In this document: one piece after another, positions 1 to 6,876 of the stretch
How the letters are laid out: each line of letters begins with the position of its first letter
Numbering within the stretch: position 1 is the first letter of the stretch
Source of the DNA: Nitrosomonas sp.
GTDB lineage: Bacteria; Pseudomonadota; Gammaproteobacteria; Burkholderiales; Nitrosomonadaceae
NCBI GenBank assembly: GCA_003514765.1
Contig: DOOY01000346.1
Span: 1-8,925, forward strand
DNA: 8,925 nt
Direction: 5' to 3'
Notes under the pieces: model-generated
Seen by the model: only the letters and a program-made list of their open reading frames with translations
The model's database searches: none
What the model was told of the DNA's origin: nothing
Made by a program: the position numbers and the translations under genes

Positions 1-243
1 ATTTGTTGCGACAGTTTGATCGGAACAGTCTGCGTGCAGCATGATAGGTGCGACCGGCCAGTCGAGTTGTTTTTCAATATTGAATGTTTGGCAGAGCCAA
101 GTACTCAGGTCAGATGCCGGACTGGTGGATACTTTGGATTTCGATAAAAGTATTTCTAATGAAGGCATTGGAAGTTCGTGATAAATTTCTGGGCATGTTC
201 GGTCAGACCAAAACAGAGATGGAATAAAAAGATGTAGATTCAT
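1..243 (-). CDS. RpfE / phosphoglycerate-mutase-like conserved protein, N-terminal part (runs off left edge)
   Basis: Reading the minus strand from an ATG at 243-241 gives 81 open codons to the window edge with no stop, so the C-terminal part lies outside. The protein begins MNLHLFIPSLFWSD and continues with a short-residue stretch (PMPSLEILLSKS) and a segment STWLCQTFNI..DWPVAPIMLHAD. This resembles, from memory, the N-terminus of a conserved betaproteobacterial family annotated as RpfE-like regulator or cofactor-independent phosphoglycerate-mutase-like protein, often found near recJ; the diagnostic ADPVHL-type motif would lie just past the visible part. No signal peptide or membrane segment is evident. 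No good Shine-Dalgarno sequence precedes the ATG (AAACACCCC on the minus strand). The frame is open upstream, but no other standard start in it is convincing. That this is a gene is fairly secure from its open frame and protein-like composition. The family is a tentative recollection, and no function should be assumed. Confidence 0.55.
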   Translation of the reverse strand, partial: MNLHLFIPSLFWSDRTCPEIYHELPMPSLEILLSKSKVSTSPASDLSTWLCQTFNIEKQLDWPVAPIMLHADCSDQTVATN

Positions 244-258
244 GGGGTGTTTAGCAAT

Positions 259-285
259 TTGAATTGGAATTACAAATACTATAAT
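259..285 (+). promoter_or_regulatory. Possible sigma70-type promoter upstream of the aspartic protease gene
   Basis: TTGAAT at 259-264 is followed 15 bases later by a perfect TATAAT at 280-285. A second TATAAT lies at 290-295 without a well-placed -35 element. The spacing of 15 is shorter than the usual 17, and the region is very AT-rich, so chance matches are easy. If used, it would leave a leader of about 110 nt before the ATG at 406. The same AT-rich stretch must also hold the promoter for the divergent left-edge gene, for which I could not pick a convincing site. Confidence 0.25.
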
Positions 286-405
286 GTTTTATAATAGATG
301 ATATAGAATTTAATCGTAGGTGGTGGTTTCTTCAGTGTTAGGATGATGCATTAGCTTGATCGAGATACGTTTTTATATCATTTCAAAGAAGGTAAGTGTA
401 GTTTT

Positions 406-885
406 ATGGTTCAAGGGTTCTTCACTGTACTGACAATCTGGATAGCAATTTTCGTTACCGCTTATCTCTACTTTGATAATAGAATGGAACCGAGAGTTTC
501 AGTTGCCAAAATCGACCTTAAACAAGGGGAAGTGGTTATCCCAAGATCATGGGATGGTCATTATTATGTACAAGGCTCTATTAATGGGTATCCCATCAGA
601 TTCCTTGTTGATACGGGAGCAAGCGTCGTATCAGTTGGTACAGAGTTTGCACGGCTTGCAAACTTGCCAAAAGGAAGACCGGCAAGTTTTACAACGGCCG
701 GCGGTGTTGTTCAGGGAGAAATGGTGTTCGATCAAATTATTGAAGCAGGTGGTATCGAGATTAACGGTCTGCACGTATCTGTTGGCTTGCATGGGGACGT
801 AGCACTGCTGGGACAAAATTTTTTGCGCAAGATCGATGTCATCCAAGCCAATGATACTATGAAGTTGCGAGTCCGGGCAGAGTAA
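406..885 (+). CDS. Membrane-anchored retropepsin-like aspartic protease (TIGR02281-type)
   Basis: The product is a 159-residue predicted single-domain aspartyl protease of clan AA. Residues about 5-22 form one hydrophobic helix (FFTVLTIWIAIFVTAYLY), suggesting an inner-membrane anchor with the catalytic domain probably periplasmic. The domain, residues about 47-159, carries the active-site motif LVDTGAS with catalytic Asp69-Thr70-Gly71. The conserved C-terminal element LLGQNFLRKIDV (134-145) resembles the second hydrophobic-hydrophobic-Gly motif of retropepsins. There is only one DTG, so the enzyme would need to dimerise, as retroviral proteases do. The length fits the bacterial TIGR02281 family, whose physiological substrates I do not know. 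The ATG at 406 is preceded by AAGAAGG (386-392), with a rather long 13-nt gap; no ATG, GTG or TTG start was found between the upstream in-frame stop (352-354) and it. The gene is transcribed toward icd, 156 bases away, so a shared transcript is possible but not shown. Family assignment is firm; role unknown. Confidence 0.88.
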   Translation: MVQGFFTVLTIWIAIFVTAYLYFDNRMEPRVSVAKIDLKQGEVVIPRSWDGHYYVQGSINGYPIRFLVDTGASVVSVGTEFARLANLPKGRPASFTTAGGVVQGEMVFDQIIEAGGIEINGLHVSVGLHGDVALLGQNFLRKIDVIQANDTMKLRVRAE

Positions 886-1041
886 TTTGAATTTAAGAAT
901 GTCAATGAGTATTTTGACGCTGAGGCTGCAAACCTCACAGCTTCTCAATAATCTCAACAATCAGCGATGCGTGGGAATTGATTCATCGACATGGCTAGAA
1001 AAATTTTAAGAATCTAACGAATTGTAATTTTTGGAGATACG

Positions 1042-2292
1042 ATGTATCAGCATATAAAAACACCTGGTGATGGTGAAAAAATTCAGATTAATCAAGATTT
1101 GTCATTAAATGTGCCAAATAACCCTATTATTCCGTATATTGAAGGTGATGGTATCGGTATTGATATTACGCCGGTTATGCAAAAAGTTGTCAATGCAGCC
1201 GTTGCTAAGGCATACAATAATCAACGCAAAATAGCTTGGATGGAGATTTATGCCGGTGAAAAATCTACGCGTATTTATGGACAGGATGTGTGGCTCCCGG
1301 ATGAGACATTAGAAGCTGCAAAAGAATTCGTGGTTTCTATTAAAGGGCCGTTGACAACACCTGTCGGGGGCGGTATTCGATCTATAAATGTGGCATTGCG
1401 GCAGCGGTTGGATCTCTATATTTGTTTGCGGCCGGTCAGATATTTCAAAGGTGTGCCAAGTCCTTTAAAAAACCCAGAGAAAACGGATATGGTTATTTTT
1501 CGTGAAAATTCCGAGGATATTTATGCCGGTGTCGAATGGGAGGCGGAATCAACGGATTCCAGGAAAGTAATTGATTTTCTTGTTAAGGAAATGGGCGTAA
1601 AAAATATTCGCTTTCCGGATACTTCTGGCATCGGTATTAAGCCAATCTCAAAAGAAGGCACGGAGCGCCTTGTTAGAAAAGCGATTCAATATGCTATCGA
1701 TAATAAACAGAAATCGGTCACCCTGGTGCATAAAGGTAATATTATGAAATTTACCGAGGGCGCTTTTAAGAACTGGGGTTATGCGCTGGCAGCGAAAGAA
1801 TTCGGAGCAGAATTATTGGATGGTGGCCCGTGGATGAAACTGCCGGAAGTAAAGGGCAGTGTTATAATAAAAGACGTAATAGCCGATGCTTTTTTACAAC
1901 AAATTCTGTTACGTCCGGAAGAATATGATGTGGTTACTACGATGAACTTGAATGGTGATTATATCTCAGATGCATTGGCGGCCCAAGTTGGTGGTATTGG
2001 AATTGCGCCCGGAGCCAATTTGAGTGATTCCGTGGCTATTTTTGAAGCAACACATGGAACTGCGCCCAAGTATGCAGGTAAGGATCAAGTAAATCCCGGT
2101 TCAATTATTTTGTCTGCGGAAATGATGTTGCGTCATTTGGGCTGGACTGAAGCAGCCGACATGATAATCCGCGCAATGGAAAGTACGATACAGGATAAAA
2201 TTGTTACCTACGATTTTGCACGGCAAATGCCGGGAGCGCAAAAAGTATCCTGCTCAAAATTTGGTGAAGCGTTGATAGCGCGTTTGAATTAA
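1042..2292 (+). CDS. icd: Isocitrate dehydrogenase, NADP-dependent
   Basis: This 416-residue protein is the homodimeric TCA-cycle enzyme that oxidatively decarboxylates isocitrate to 2-oxoglutarate in the cytoplasm, and its length matches the E. coli enzyme. The substrate loop [13 protein letters not shown] contains Ser114, Asn116 and Arg120, with Arg130 and Arg154 also present; these correspond to E. coli S113, N115, R119, R129 and R153. Tyr161 and Lys231 are the catalytic pair, and Asp282, Asp306 and Asp310 are the metal ligands. NADP preference is supported by Lys343-Tyr344, Tyr390 and Arg394, equivalent to E. coli K344, Y345, Y391 and R395. [11 protein letters not shown] is the classic nucleotide-site signature. 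The ATG at 1042 follows GGAG (1033-1036) with 5-nt spacing. Ser114 is the residue that AceK kinase phosphorylates in E. coli; no aceK is in this window, so such control is unproven here. Convergent with the cold-shock gene. Identity is very secure. Confidence 0.98.
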   Translation: MYQHIKTPGDGEKIQINQDLSLNVPNNPIIPYIEGDGIGIDITPVMQKVVNAAVAKAYNNQRKIAWMEIYAGEKSTRIYGQDVWLPDETLEAAKEFVVSIKGPLTTPVGGGIRSINVALRQRLDLYICLRPVRYFKGVPSPLKNPEKTDMVIFRENSEDIYAGVEWEAESTDSRKVIDFLVKEMGVKNIRFPDTSGIGIKPISKEGTERLVRKAIQYAIDNKQKSVTLVHKGNIMKFTEGAFKNWGYALAAKEFGAELLDGGPWMKLPEVKGSVIIKDVIADAFLQQILLRPEEYDVVTTMNLNGDYISDALAAQVGGIGIAPGANLSDSVAIFEATHGTAPKYAGKDQVNPGSIILSAEMMLRHLGWTEAADMIIRAMESTIQDKIVTYDFARQMPGAQKVSCSKFGEALIARLN

Positions 2293-2332
2293 ATTAGAGG
2301 TAGATATAAGAAAAATTTAAACGATTCAATAT

Positions 2333-2373
2333 AAAAAACTTCCCCCTTGCCGAAAGAATCAGTCAAGGGGGAA
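2333..2373 (-). terminator. Rho-independent terminator of the cold-shock gene
   Basis: A perfect 10-bp stem, TTCCCCCTTG at 2340-2349 and CAAGGGGGAA at 2364-2373, encloses a 14-nt loop. The run ATAAAAAAC at 2331-2339 becomes GTTTTTTAT directly after the stem on the minus strand, giving the full G/C stem plus U-tract form. On the plus strand the stem is followed by ATTAGTGTG, with no U-tract. It is therefore oriented to end transcripts of the csp gene about 100 nt past its stop codon. It may reduce read-through from icd only weakly. Confidence 0.85.
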
Positions 2374-2460
2374 ATTAGTGTGTTAGTAATTTAACGTTTT
2401 AATCTATGGGCCTGACTAAGTTTGTTTATTCTGCGCCAGTACTCTTATAAAAACGAACAG

Positions 2461-2476
2461 TTATAGTTATAGTTAT
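2461..2476. repeat. Short TTATAG hexamer tandem repeat at the csp stop codon
   Basis: TTATAG occurs twice in full plus four bases (2461-2476) and overlaps the end of the csp frame. On the minus strand it reads TAA CTA TAA CTA TAA, so the reading frame ends with three in-phase ochre stops at 2475-2473, 2469-2467 and 2463-2461. With under three copies it is a minor microsatellite, and its length could vary without altering the protein. Confidence 0.7.
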
Positions 2477-2676
2477 GCAGATTGAATATTTGCGGCTTGC
2501 TTTCCTTTAGGTCCTTGAGTCACGTCAAAACTTACTTTTTGACCCTCTTTGAGCGTTTTAAACCCGGACATGTTAATTGCTGAAAAGTGTGCAAACAAAT
2601 CTTCACTACCATCATCGGGTGTTATAAAACCAAAACCTTTTGAATCATTAAACCATTTTACTGTACCTGTTGCCAT
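2473..2676 (-). CDS. Cold-shock-domain RNA chaperone (CspA/CspE family)
   Basis: The product is a 67-residue protein made of a single OB-fold cold-shock domain, the usual length for CspA-type proteins, which bind single-stranded RNA or DNA and melt RNA secondary structure. The ribonucleoprotein motifs are intact: RNP1 KGFGFI (residues 13-18, within [13 protein letters not shown]) and RNP2 LFAHF (27-31). Phe15, Phe17 and Phe28 supply the stacking face. The ATG at 2676 is preceded on the minus strand by AGGAAG (2687-2682) at 5-nt spacing. The gene stands alone: convergent with icd, divergent from clpS, and followed by its own terminator. The position next to clpS-clpA recalls E. coli cspD, but that protein is longer (74 residues), and this sequence looks more like general CspA/E proteins, so no letter is assigned. 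Whether it is truly cold-induced cannot be told from the protein. Confidence 0.95.
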   Translation of the reverse strand: MATGTVKWFNDSKGFGFITPDDGSEDLFAHFSAINMSGFKTLKEGQKVSFDVTQGPKGKQAANIQSA

Positions 2677-2839
2677 TTCTACTTCCTATAATTTTAAGAA
2701 ACTGGGCCGGAAACCCTAATACTATTTGAATTTCAAGACCACAAACGGCTAAATTAGGGTACCGCAGAGAACTTGAAGCCAAACGCCACCTAAAGTTTTA
2801 CGCAAATCCGGGGTTAAAGTCAAGCGGTTACAGTATTTT
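2677..2839 (-). promoter_or_regulatory. Candidate long structured 5' leader of the cold-shock gene
   Basis: If the TATAAT at 2851-2846 is used, transcription would begin near 2839 and give a leader of about 160 nt. That is close to the known 159-nt leader of E. coli cspA, which acts as a temperature-responsive structure. The leader contains an 8-bp perfect inverted repeat, ACCCTAAT at 2713-2720 and ATTAGGGT at 2753-2760, spaced by 32 nt, that could form a long-range stem. A role as an RNA thermosensor is inference from family precedent; only the repeat and the -10-like hexamer are seen directly. Confidence 0.3.
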
Positions 2840-2845
2840 TATAAA

Positions 2846-2851
2846 ATTATA
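2846..2851 (-). promoter_or_regulatory. Possible -10 element of the csp promoter
   Basis: The minus strand reads TATAAT at 2851-2846, an exact sigma70 -10 consensus. At 17-bp spacing the -35 position (2874-2869) reads AGTGTC, a poor match. The call rests on the -10 hexamer and the AT-rich surroundings alone. Confidence 0.3.
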
Positions 2852-2972
2852 CAGATTTCTTGTATTAAGACACTTGAAAAAATTGTCGTAATCGTCAACT
2901 ATGTCAGGTAAGGACTATATTCAGATATTGGCTGATTAACTTTTACTGATTAAAATTGTAAGGAAGTTTGAC

Positions 2973-3281
2973 ATGACGGAAAAAGATTTAGAAACCGTTA
3001 TACTTACAAAAGATAAGAGCGAACTGAAAGTTCCTCCAATGTATAAGATTTTACTACTCAATGATGATTTTACACCCATGGATTTCGTGGTCGAGGTGTT
3101 AAAAATGTTTTTTTCGATGGATCAGGAGCAAGCGATTCAAATAATGTTAAAAGTTCATACGGAAGGTGCTGCTGTTTGTGGTGTGTATCCAAGCGATATC
3201 GCCAGTACCAAGGTAAATCAGGTTGTTGAATTCGCGCGGAATAATCAACACCCGTTAAGATGTGTGATGGAGGAGAACTGA
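2973..3281 (+). CDS. clpS: ClpS, ATP-dependent Clp protease adaptor (N-end rule)
   Basis: ClpS is the small cytoplasmic adaptor that recognises proteins bearing N-terminal Leu, Phe, Tyr or Trp and delivers them to ClpAP. This 102-residue protein has the usual layout: a flexible N-terminal arm (about 1-20) that engages ClpA, then the folded core beginning [12 protein letters not shown]. Substrate-pocket residues Asn30, Asp31 and Asp32, the gatekeeper Met36 and His62 align with E. coli N34, D35, D36, M40 and H66. [14 protein letters not shown] contains Lys80, matching the ClpA-contacting Lys84. The ending [10 protein letters not shown] matches the family HPLxCxxE end. The ATG at 2973 follows AAGGAAG (2960-2966) at 6-nt spacing. 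It lies one base upstream of clpA and is surely co-transcribed with it. The promoter lies somewhere in 2840-2960, but I could not define it. Identity is very secure. Confidence 0.97.
   Translation: MTEKDLETVILTKDKSELKVPPMYKILLLNDDFTPMDFVVEVLKMFFSMDQEQAIQIMLKVHTEGAAVCGVYPSDIASTKVNQVVEFARNNQHPLRCVMEEN
3269..3275 (+). promoter_or_regulatory. Strong ribosome binding site of clpA inside the clpS end
   Basis: GGAGGAG at 3269-3275, within the last codons of clpS, sits 7 nt before the clpA ATG. The clpS TGA (3279-3281) is separated from that ATG by one base, so ribosomes finishing clpS can reinitiate on clpA. This fixes the clpA start and suggests translational coupling. Confidence 0.85.
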
Positions 3282-3282
3282 G

Positions 3283-5553
3283 ATGATTGCTCCGGATTTG
3301 GAAGTGAGTTTACATATGGCGTTTGTCGAGTCAAGGCAAAAGCGTCATGAGTTTATTACGGTAGAGCACTTATTGCTGGCTATGTTGGATAACGCCAGTG
3401 CAGCGGAAGTTTTAAATGCATGCCTGGTTGACCTCGAAGACCTGCGTGCGGTTCTTTTGGATCATATTTCCCGGCATACGCCCATAATCAGCAGTGACGC
3501 AGAAGTTGATACACAACCAACTTTGGGTTTTCAGCGTGTCATTCAAAGGGCTATTTTGCATGTTCAGTCGTCGGGTAAGAAAGAAGTTACTGGCGCGAAT
3601 GTGCTTGTTGCAATTTTTGGAGAGAAAGATTCACATGCTGTCTATTACTTGCAACAGAAAGGGGTGTCGCGATTGGATGTTGTGAATTATATTTCTCATA
3701 ATATTCGAAAAATACCTCAGGAAAATGAAGGTAAAGCAATCAGCGATAACGAGCAAGAGCAGGCGCAGCAAGAGCAAGGACTGGCCGGAAATAACATGCT
3801 GGAAAACTATACAGTAAACTTGAACGTGCTAGCGCTGACCAATAAAATTGATCCTCTGGTCGGGCGTGAGCAGGAAATTGAGCGTGTTATTCAAACCTTA
3901 TGTCGTAGACGTAAAAACAATCCATTACTGGTGGGTGAGGCAGGTGTGGGTAAAACAGCCATTGCAGAAGGACTCGCTAAACGGATTGTAGACGGCATTG
4001 TGCCCGAACTGCTTTTAAATCACCAAGTCTATTCTTTGGATATGGGTGCTTTGTTGGCCGGTACAAAATATCGTGGTGATTTTGAGCAACGATTAAAGGC
4101 GGTGCTCAAACAACTAACCGAGAATCATGAAACGATTCTTTTTGTGGATGAGATTCATACCTTGATTGGAGCAGGCGCTGCTTCAGGTGGCGTACTGGAT
4201 GCATCCAATCTTCTCAAACCGGTGCTGAGTTCCGGGCAGTTGCGATGCATTGGTGCAACAACTTATACAGAGTATCGCGGTATTTTCGAGAAAGACCATG
4301 CATTGTCAAGGCGTTTTCAACAAATTGATGTCAATGAACCCAGCGTAAGCGAGACAGTTGCAATCTTGCGGGGCTTAAAATCACGTTATGAATCGCACCA
4401 TAATGTCAAATATACTGCGAGCGCGTTAAGCTCGGCTGCTGAATTGTCTGAGCGCTATATTAATGACAGGCATCTGCCGGACAAAGCTATTGACGTGATA
4501 GATGAAGCGGGTGCGGCACAGCGGATTTTACCCAAATCAAAGAAACGTAAAATTATCGGTAAGACCGATATTGAAAACATAGTTGCCAAGATTGCGCGTA
4601 TACCGCCTCAGAGCATATCCAGCAATGACCGCAATCGTTTGAAAACGCTGGAACGCGATATGAGATCAGTGGTGTTTGGACAAGATAAAGCAATAGGCTC
4701 ATTGTGTGCGGCGATTAAAATGTCCAGAAGCGGGTTGGGCAACCCGCGAAAACCTGTTGGTTCATTTCTTTTCTCAGGTCCTACAGGCGTCGGAAAAACT
4801 GAAGTTGCGCGGCAGCTTGCTTATGCACTGGGTATCCAGTTGCATCGTTTTGACATGTCTGAATATATGGAACGGCATGCAGTTTCTCGTTTGATTGGTG
4901 CTCCTCCGGGCTATGTCGGATTCGATCAGGGTGGCCTTCTGACAGAGACAGTGGTCAAGCATCCATACGCCGTTTTGTTGTTAGATGAAATCGAAAAAGC
5001 GCATCCGGATGTTTTCAATATCCTGCTGCAGGTTCTGGATTACGGAACCTTGACGGATAACAATGGCCGCAAAGCCGATTTTCGCAATGTGATCATAATC
5101 ATGACGACCAATGCAGGTGCCGAATCACTTACTAAAGCGACAATTGGCTTCACAAAATCAGCGCAGGCTGGCGATGAAATGGCGGATATCAAGCGACTGT
5201 TTACGCCAGAGTTCAGAAATCGTCTGGATGCTATCATCTCATTCTCAACCCTGGATGTAGAAGTGATCATGCGTGTTACAGATAAATTTTTGATGCAGCT
5301 TGAAGCGCAGTTGCAAGAGAGGAAAGTTGAAGCGACTTTTACTGATAATTTACGTCGATTTCTTGCAAAAAACGGATTTGATCCGCTTATGGGTGCGCGG
5401 CCGATGGAGCGCCTTATCCAAGATACCATTCGTAGCGCATTAGCGGATGAGCTATTGTTCGGTCGTCTGGTTAATGGCGGCAAGGTAACTGTGGATATTG
5501 ATTGTAACGACAAGGTTGAACTTTCTTTTGAAGAAGAGGCAGTAGAAGCTTGA
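3283..5553 (+). CDS. clpA: ClpA, AAA+ unfoldase subunit of the ClpAP protease
   Basis: ClpA is a hexameric ATPase that unfolds substrates and threads them into ClpP. At 756 residues it matches E. coli ClpA (758). The Clp N-domain (about 1-143) is followed by a Gln/Glu-rich linker (about 146-167). D1 has Walker A GEAGVGKT (218-225), pore loop with Tyr263, Walker B LFVDE (286-290) and an arginine-finger region LSRRF (341-345). D2 has Walker A GPTGVGKT (499-506), pore motif GYVGF (543-547), Walker B LLLDE (565-569) and FRNRLD (644-649). The ClpP-docking tripeptide IGF is at 621-623. There is no long coiled-coil M domain, which excludes ClpB, and the N-domain plus IGF loop exclude ClpX. All catalytic elements appear intact. 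The gene is coupled to clpS by a 1-nt gap; clpP is not in the window. Identity is very secure. Confidence 0.98.
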   Translation: MIAPDLEVSLHMAFVESRQKRHEFITVEHLLLAMLDNASAAEVLNACLVDLEDLRAVLLDHISRHTPIISSDAEVDTQPTLGFQRVIQRAILHVQSSGKKEVTGANVLVAIFGEKDSHAVYYLQQKGVSRLDVVNYISHNIRKIPQENEGKAISDNEQEQAQQEQGLAGNNMLENYTVNLNVLALTNKIDPLVGREQEIERVIQTLCRRRKNNPLLVGEAGVGKTAIAEGLAKRIVDGIVPELLLNHQVYSLDMGALLAGTKYRGDFEQRLKAVLKQLTENHETILFVDEIHTLIGAGAASGGVLDASNLLKPVLSSGQLRCIGATTYTEYRGIFEKDHALSRRFQQIDVNEPSVSETVAILRGLKSRYESHHNVKYTASALSSAAELSERYINDRHLPDKAIDVIDEAGAAQRILPKSKKRKIIGKTDIENIVAKIARIPPQSISSNDRNRLKTLERDMRSVVFGQDKAIGSLCAAIKMSRSGLGNPRKPVGSFLFSGPTGVGKTEVARQLAYALGIQLHRFDMSEYMERHAVSRLIGAPPGYVGFDQGGLLTETVVKHPYAVLLLDEIEKAHPDVFNILLQVLDYGTLTDNNGRKADFRNVIIIMTTNAGAESLTKATIGFTKSAQAGDEMADIKRLFTPEFRNRLDAIISFSTLDVEVIMRVTDKFLMQLEAQLQERKVEATFTDNLRRFLAKNGFDPLMGARPMERLIQDTIRSALADELLFGRLVNGGKVTVDIDCNDKVELSFEEEAVEA

Positions 5554-5568
5554 CACGCCGGCAAACTA

Positions 5569-5592
5569 TTAGCGTTGCCACTGTAACGCTAA
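5569..5592 (+). terminator. Hairpin downstream of clpA, possible transcript end without U-tract
   Basis: TTAGCGTT at 5569-5576 and AACGCTAA at 5585-5592 form a perfect 8-bp stem. It extends inward by a G-T wobble (5577/5584) and a C-G pair to give 10 bp with the 4-nt loop CACT. It begins 16 nt after the clpA stop. No T-run follows (CAACAGATTC), so it is not a canonical intrinsic terminator. It may protect the 3' end or accompany factor-dependent termination. Confidence 0.45.
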
Positions 5593-5608
5593 CAACAGAT
5601 TCAGTGCT

Positions 5609-5627
5609 TGTTTATCATACATAAACA
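5609..5627. repeat. Operator-like inverted repeat upstream of the TRAP binding-protein gene
   Basis: TGTTTAT at 5609-5615 and ATAAACA at 5621-5627 are perfect 7-bp inverted arms around a 5-nt centre (CATAC). The site lies in the spacer between clpA and the TRAP gene, about 150 nt before the latter's start. Its size and symmetry suit a dimeric regulator. It does not match the CRP/FNR consensus, and no regulator gene is beside it. Chance occurrence in AT-rich DNA is possible. Confidence 0.35.
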
Positions 5628-5664
5628 TTACAGTTTCACTTGTTATCGCCTACAGCGATTACCT

Positions 5665-5693
5665 TTGAATACGTTTTCAATGGCTTGTTAAAT
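5665..5693 (+). promoter_or_regulatory. Possible promoter of the TRAP binding-protein gene
   Basis: TTGAAT (5665-5670) and TTAAAT (5688-5693) are separated by 17 bases, each matching four of six consensus positions. The -35 region also forms a small dyad, TTGAA and TTCAA (5665-5680). The implied leader is about 75 nt. The match is modest and unsupported by anything else. Confidence 0.25.
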
Positions 5694-5776
5694 GACTGTC
5701 CAGATTTGGGAAACTTCCAGTTAAGGCTGTAAAGCTTATAAACGCTACAACATTATCTTTCCGAAACGGGAAAATC

Positions 5777-6829
5777 GTGCAACTGTTTGTATTTTTAGTT
5801 GCACTGTTTTATGGATTTTCCGCACAAACGGTTCTGGCGCAGAAGCAGACTTATAAATGGCGACTGGCTATGTCCTGGCCCGAAGGGACACCCATGCTGC
5901 ACAATGCGGCCGCGCGCTTTGCCAGGAATGTGGAAGTAATGTCCGGAGGACGTTTTAGCATCACAGTAGATGCGCCGGGTCGGCATAAAGCCCCGTTGTC
6001 TATTTTGGATATGGTGCGTTCTGGCGCATACGAGATGGGTCATAGCGCATCGTACTACTACAAGGGTAAAGACCCCGCCACAACATTTTTTACCACCACA
6101 CCATTTGGCATGAACCCGACTGAAATGAATGCCTGGTATTACTACGGCGGCGGGTTGGAATTGCTGAATAAAGTCTTTATACGTCATAATGTTGTTGCAT
6201 TTCCTGCAGGCAACACGCATATTCAAATGGGCGGATGGTTCAGAAAAGAAATTAAATCTGTTCAGGATTTGAAAGGACTCAAAATCCGCATGCCCGGGCA
6301 TGCAGGCGAAGTGGTTGGTAGAGCTGGAATGAATCCAGTCAGTATTCCGCCCGGAGAACTTTACACCGCGCTGGAGCGTGGCACAATCGATGCAGTTGAA
6401 TGGGTGGGGCCCGCAAATGATGTCAAAATGGGTTTTCATAAAATTGCTCCCTATTACTATACGGGCTGGCATGAGCCGGGTGCGGAACTGCATGTTTTTA
6501 TCAATAAGCAACAATTTGATACGCTGCCAGAAGATCTGAAAATGATTATCACGATAGCGGCCAAGGAAGTGTCTTTCGATATGCTATCGGAATCTTTTTA
6601 CCGCAATGCGATTGCCTGGGAAGAAATGAAGAAACAAAGCAATATCAAAATTCGTACGCTACCGGAAGATGTTCTGGCACTGTTCAAAAAGGTAAATGAC
6701 GAATTACTGGATGAAGTAGCCGGGCAATCGCAACTCGCGATGGAAGTCATCGTAAGTCAACGGGAATTTCTCAAGAAAGCTAAAGACTGGTCACGCATTA
6801 CGGATGCCGATTATTTGCGCTTAAGATGA
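5777..6829 (+). CDS. TRAP-type transporter periplasmic solute-binding protein (DctP family), orphan
   Basis: The predicted exported 350-residue protein binds a solute, usually an organic acid, and passes it to a TRAP permease. Residues 1-21 look like a signal peptide (FVFLVALFYGF core, cleavage likely after VLA). The mature part shows the DctP fold signature: a first lobe starting YKWRLAMSWPEGTPM, then SVQDLKGLKIRMPG (161-174) with Arg171 at the position that contacts the ligand carboxylate, and ALERGTIDAVEWVGP (198-212). The sequence leans toward the FcbT1-like mannitol/chloroaromatic subgroup by my recollection; the ligand is unknown. The start is a GTG at 5777, the only standard start between the in-frame stop at 5693-5695 and the hydrophobic core. 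Its Shine-Dalgarno (CGGGAAA) is weak, and the resulting signal peptide lacks the usual N-terminal positive charge, so the start is uncertain. No small (DctQ) or large (DctM) membrane subunit flanks it. Family assignment is strong. Confidence 0.9.
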   Translation: MQLFVFLVALFYGFSAQTVLAQKQTYKWRLAMSWPEGTPMLHNAAARFARNVEVMSGGRFSITVDAPGRHKAPLSILDMVRSGAYEMGHSASYYYKGKDPATTFFTTTPFGMNPTEMNAWYYYGGGLELLNKVFIRHNVVAFPAGNTHIQMGGWFRKEIKSVQDLKGLKIRMPGHAGEVVGRAGMNPVSIPPGELYTALERGTIDAVEWVGPANDVKMGFHKIAPYYYTGWHEPGAELHVFINKQQFDTLPEDLKMIITIAAKEVSFDMLSESFYRNAIAWEEMKKQSNIKIRTLPEDVLALFKKVNDELLDEVAGQSQLAMEVIVSQREFLKKAKDWSRITDADYLRLR

Positions 6830-6831
6830 CA

Positions 6832-6868
6832 TTTGGGAGAATAATTCGCCATATTCTTATTCACCAAA
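6832..6868 (+). terminator. Imperfect hairpin after the TRAP gene
   Basis: GAATAA (6839-6844) pairs with TTATTC (6857-6862) around a 12-nt loop. The stem continues outward past an A-A mismatch with GG/CC and, after a bulged G, TTT/AAA. It starts 3 nt after the stop codon of the TRAP gene. No T-run follows, so this is at best a weak or factor-assisted transcript end. Confidence 0.3.
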
Positions 6869-6876
6869 TCCTGCGT

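Noticed and set aside
911..945. TTGACG at 914-919 as a promoter for icd, and the GCTGAGG/CCTCACAGC hairpin beside it
   Set aside because: No -10 element at suitable spacing; the hairpin needs a two-base bulge and has no U-tract.
2873..2904. Heat-shock (sigma32) promoter for clpS
   Set aside because: CTTGAAA at 2873-2879 matches the -35 consensus, but no CCCCAT-like -10 element occurs at the required distance.
2901..2939. 12-codon open frame upstream of clpS as a leader peptide
   Set aside because: No run of regulatory codons, no attenuator hairpin with U-tract and no ribosome binding site of note.
3733..3783. Repetitive CAAGAGCAG-type bases in clpA as a repeat element
   Set aside because: They encode the Gln/Glu-rich flexible linker between the N-domain and D1, expected in ClpA.
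5040..5564. Minus-strand open frame of 174 codons opposite the clpA end
   Set aside because: Serine/arginine-rich low-complexity translation typical of an antisense shadow.
5692..5724. 10-codon open frame (MTVQIWETSS) upstream of the TRAP gene
   Set aside because: Too short to distinguish from chance, no ribosome binding site, and it overlaps the candidate -10 element.
5795..6514. Long minus-strand open frame (239 codons) opposite the TRAP gene
   Set aside because: It lies wholly antisense to a clear DctP-family gene, its translation has Cys/His-rich non-protein-like composition and no recognisable domain.
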